Below, in pieces: positions 61,786 to 64,000 of a stretch of 64,000 nucleotides of DNA (positions are counted from its first letter, which is position 1; every line of letters starts with the position of its first letter). The stretch comes from Subtercola boreus (GTDB lineage: Bacteria; Actinomycetota; Actinomycetes; Actinomycetales; Microbacteriaceae). Location of the stretch: assembly GCF_003399625.1 (NCBI RefSeq), contig NZ_NBXA01000022.1:186001-250000 (forward strand). Direction: 5' to 3'. The translations under genes and the position numbers were made by a program. The notes below the pieces were generated by a model, which ran no database searches, was not told the origin of the DNA, and saw only the letters and a program-made list of their open reading frames with translations.

Positions 61786-62982
61786 ATGTCGATCAGTGGA
61801 CCCTGGCAGCGAACCGCGGTAGGAGCCGGCCTCCTGGGGGCCGACGGAGTCATCCGACCCACGATCTTTGCCGAGATGAGTGCACTCGCGGCGGCGACGG
61901 GAGCAATCAACCTGGGGCAGGGGTTCCCCGACGAAGACGGTCCCGCCGAGGTTCTGGATGCAGCACGCCGCGCGATCAGCGAGGGGCTCAACCAGTACCC
62001 ACCCGGCCTGGGGATGCCGGTGCTCCGCGAGGCGATCGCCGACCACCAACGCCGGTTCTACGGCCTCGACGTCGACCCCGACAGGCAGGTGCTGGTCACC
62101 GCGGGCGCCACGGAGGCCCTCGCGGCGGTCATCCTGGCGTTCGTCGACGACGGCGACGAGGTGGTCACGCTCGAACCCTTCTACGACGCCTACGGTGGGC
62201 TGATCGCCCTCAGCGGCGGCGAGCATCGCACCGTGCCGCTCCGGCTGCCCGACTTCCTGCCCGACCACGACGACCTGCGCGCTGCCGTCACGGATCGCAC
62301 GAAGCTGATCGTCATCAACAACCCGCACAACCCGACCGGCACGGTGCTCCCCCGGGAGACGCTCGAACTGATCGTCGAGCTGGCCCACGAGCACGACGCA
62401 CTGATCGTCACCGACGAGGTCTACGAGCACCTCACCTTCGGGCGCCAGCACATCCCGATCGCGACGCTGCCGGGCGCCTGGCAGCGCACCATCACCATCT
62501 CCTCAGGGGGCAAGACGTTCAACACCACCGGCTGGAAGGTCGGCTGGATCACGGCACGCCACAAGCTCATCACCGCCATCGTCGCGGTGAAGCAGTTCCT
62601 CACCTATGTGAACGCCGCGCCCTTCCAGCCGGCGATCGCGGTCGGCCTCGGCCTGCCGGATGAGTACTTCGCCGGAATCGCCGACGACCTCCGCCAGAAG
62701 CGCGATGTGCTCTCGGCAGGCCTCGCGAAAGCCGGTTTCGGGGTCTTCGAGTCGCAGGCGAGCTACTTCGTCGTCGCCGACGCCGCACCCCTCGGCTTCA
62801 GCGACGGTATGGAGCTCTGCCGCCAGCTGCCCGAGCTCGCGGGGGTCGTCGCGGTGCCGATCTCGGCGTTCTGCCACGACGAGCTGGGCGCCGAGTACTC
62901 GTCCCTGGTGCGTTTCGCGTTCTGCAAACGCGTCGACGTGCTCGAGCTCGCCGCGAAGCAGCTCTCCCGCCTCGGGCGCTGA
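61786..62982 (+). CDS. PLP-dependent class I/II aminotransferase (YbdL/KAT-like)
   Basis: 398 residues. Fold-type I aminotransferase with NNPHNPTGTVL, the PLP lysine in SSGGKTFNTTGWKVGW, and GLNQYPPGLGMPVLREAIADH near the substrate site, typical of methionine/glutamine:keto-acid transaminases of the kynurenine-aminotransferase group. TAGATT (61774-61779) lies six nt before the ATG, a leaderless transcript. It converges with a nitrilase-family gene. Confidence 0.9.
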   Translation: MSISGPWQRTAVGAGLLGADGVIRPTIFAEMSALAAATGAINLGQGFPDEDGPAEVLDAARRAISEGLNQYPPGLGMPVLREAIADHQRRFYGLDVDPDRQVLVTAGATEALAAVILAFVDDGDEVVTLEPFYDAYGGLIALSGGEHRTVPLRLPDFLPDHDDLRAAVTDRTKLIVINNPHNPTGTVLPRETLELIVELAHEHDALIVTDEVYEHLTFGRQHIPIATLPGAWQRTITISSGGKTFNTTGWKVGWITARHKLITAIVAVKQFLTYVNAAPFQPAIAVGLGLPDEYFAGIADDLRQKRDVLSAGLAKAGFGVFESQASYFVVADAAPLGFSDGMELCRQLPELAGVVAVPISAFCHDELGAEYSSLVRFAFCKRVDVLELAAKQLSRLGR

Positions 62983-62984
62983 CC

Positions 62985-63086
62985 CGCGCTGCGCTCCCCC
63001 CGCGCTGCGCTCCCCCGCCCGCATCCCGCATCCCGCTACACAATGTCGCTTCCGCGCCCGCGCGCGCACTCGCGGATGCGACAAAT
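62985..63086. repeat. Composite hairpin element B2 (C-rich tandem repeats plus inverted repeat)
   Basis: Two tandem CGCGCTGCGCTCCCCC units (62985-63016) and a further C-rich stretch to about 63036, then an inverted repeat with arms TGTCGCTTCCGCG (63044-63056) and CGCGGATGCGACA (63071-63083), 12 of 13 positions pairing, 14-nt loop. The core is shared with element B1. Located between converging aminotransferase and nitrilase genes. Confidence 0.65.
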
Positions 63087-63160
63087 GGGCGCAGATCACC
63101 GGGAGCGCGGCACCGGCGCCGGGCCAGCACGAGGGGCGGGCCCGGCGGGCGGCTGAAGCG

Positions 63161-63976
63161 TCAGCGCGGCACGACGCCGAAACGCCGGAGGTCGAGCGCC
63201 GGGTTCACACGCCGCACCTCTGTGAGCCGTGACGGCTCGATGAACGCCACCGCCACGCCGGCCTCGGATCCGAGCGCCGCCACCGTCACACCGGTCGGGT
63301 CGATCACCCGGCTGAGGCCCACCCCACCGGGTGCAGTGTGGTCTGCCGCCGCGACGAAGACCGTGTTCTCGATGGCCCGCACCTCGAGCAGGCTCGTCCA
63401 GTGCCGTTCCTTCGTCGGCCCTGGAACCCACTCCGCGGGCACCAGCACGAGGTCCACCCCCGCATCGACAAGCCACCGGGTCACCTCGGGGAACCGGATA
63501 TCGTAACACGTCTGCAGCCCCACCGTGAAGCCGGCCACGCCGAACGTCTGCGGATGCGCGATGGTGCCGTGCTGCATCCACTCGCTCTCGCGAGCGCCGT
63601 AAGCGTCATAGAGGTGCAACTTGCGGTAACGCGCAACGACCGCACCCTCTGGCGACAGCGCGACAAGCGTGTTGTGCACCCGCGGCCCGTCGGCCTTCTC
63701 GATGATGCCGGCGACGAGGTGGATGCCGAACTCCACCGCGAGCGCACCGAGCGCCGTGACGAACTCCCCATCGACTATTTCGGCGGCCCCGAGGGTCTGG
63801 CTGCCGAGCGGCGCCACGAAGTGCATCGAGTACTCCGGGAGCACCACGAGCGATGCCCCCCGGGCCACAGCAGCTTCGATGAGCACGCGGATCGCCGCGA
63901 GGTTCGCCGCCTTGTCGCCGCCCGGCGCGAACTGCGCCACGGCGATCCCGAGAGGGGCAGGAGCAGGCGCACTCAT
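63161..63976 (-). CDS. Nitrilase-superfamily carbon-nitrogen hydrolase (omega-amidase/Nit-like)
   Basis: 271 residues. Catalytic triad E-K-C: VVLPEYSMHF, YRKLHLYDAYG and LQTCYDIRFPEVTRWL. Closest to the Nit1/Nit2-type branch, which deaminates omega-amides such as alpha-ketoglutaramate or deaminated glutathione. The start at 63976 begins the family N-terminus (GIAVAQFAPGGDKAANLA). Converging with a glutamine-transaminase-like gene, whose product is a plausible source of its substrate (inference). Confidence 0.88.
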   Translation of the reverse strand: MSAPAPAPLGIAVAQFAPGGDKAANLAAIRVLIEAAVARGASLVVLPEYSMHFVAPLGSQTLGAAEIVDGEFVTALGALAVEFGIHLVAGIIEKADGPRVHNTLVALSPEGAVVARYRKLHLYDAYGARESEWMQHGTIAHPQTFGVAGFTVGLQTCYDIRFPEVTRWLVDAGVDLVLVPAEWVPGPTKERHWTSLLEVRAIENTVFVAAADHTAPGGVGLSRVIDPTGVTVAALGSEAGVAVAFIEPSRLTEVRRVNPALDLRRFGVVPR

Positions 63977-64000
63977 GACAGGTGCGCGATCGCTTTGATG

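Overview
High-GC actinobacterial chromosome, most likely a member of the Microbacteriaceae (Micrococcales). The call rests on gene content and order: a one-chain 2-oxoglutarate enzyme (kgd), GMP-reductase-type guaB1, the rsrA-sigR / aroA-rsgA-hisN block, prfB-ftsE-ftsX-smpB near ssrA, murI-rph-rdgB, a DUF3039 protein, a MarP protease and dispersed CNNM gene pairs. Many genes have a TANNNT -10 hexamer 6-9 nt before the start codon, which points to heavy use of leaderless transcripts and which I used to choose starts.

Layout. 1-1.93 kb: AT-richer accessory segment with small unknown genes, a two-gene cassette (two-helix membrane protein plus FlgT_C-like protein) and a full thiamine-binding (DUF77) gene, abutting a truncated native copy of that gene. 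2.08-10.8 kb: GT87 mannosyltransferase, nnrD, Old Yellow Enzyme, a DUF559 nuclease-like gene flanked by related hairpins, a CNNM pair, guaB1. 10.9-21.7 kb: kgd, rsrA-sigR divergent from aroA-rsgA, hexapeptide-repeat remnant, hisN, cysK-cysE. 21.7-24.4 kb: second CNNM pair. 24.5-30.2 kb: NAD operon nrtR-nadA-nadB-nadC-nadS. 30.5-39.4 kb: AraC and LuxR-type regulators, UBP zinc finger, ppc, marP, marR/FUSC exporter with a shared palindromic operator. 39.5-46.7 kb: tmRNA, SDR, DrrAB-type ABC exporter, smpB, ftsX, ftsE, prfB. 46.8-64 kb: MFS, tRNA-Leu(UAG), DedA, CDF exporter, rdgB-rph-murI, pncB, DUF3039, an ABC exporter with a long two-armed N-terminus, EcsC-like protein, GT2, HtrA protease, aminotransferase and nitrilase.

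How it fits together. NAD supply is prominent: de novo synthesis with its own cysteine desulfurase and Nudix repressor, salvage by pncB, and NAD(P)H-hydrate repair by nnrD. Central carbon is represented by kgd and ppc. ssrA and smpB form the trans-translation pair. SigR appears to drive its own operon from a promoter inside the start of aroA.

The most unusual signal is a set of intergenic composite elements, each an inverted repeat beside a G- or C-rich tract. Two sequence families are visible (core ATCGAGTSGGSAGTT at three sites, TGTCGCWTCCGCG at two), and two of the first family bracket the DUF559 nuclease-like gene, suggesting a hairpin-linked mobile cassette. Also of interest: the duplicated and truncated DUF77 gene at the edge of the accessory segment, and the 22-bp perfect palindrome that overlaps two opposed promoters at marR/FUSC.
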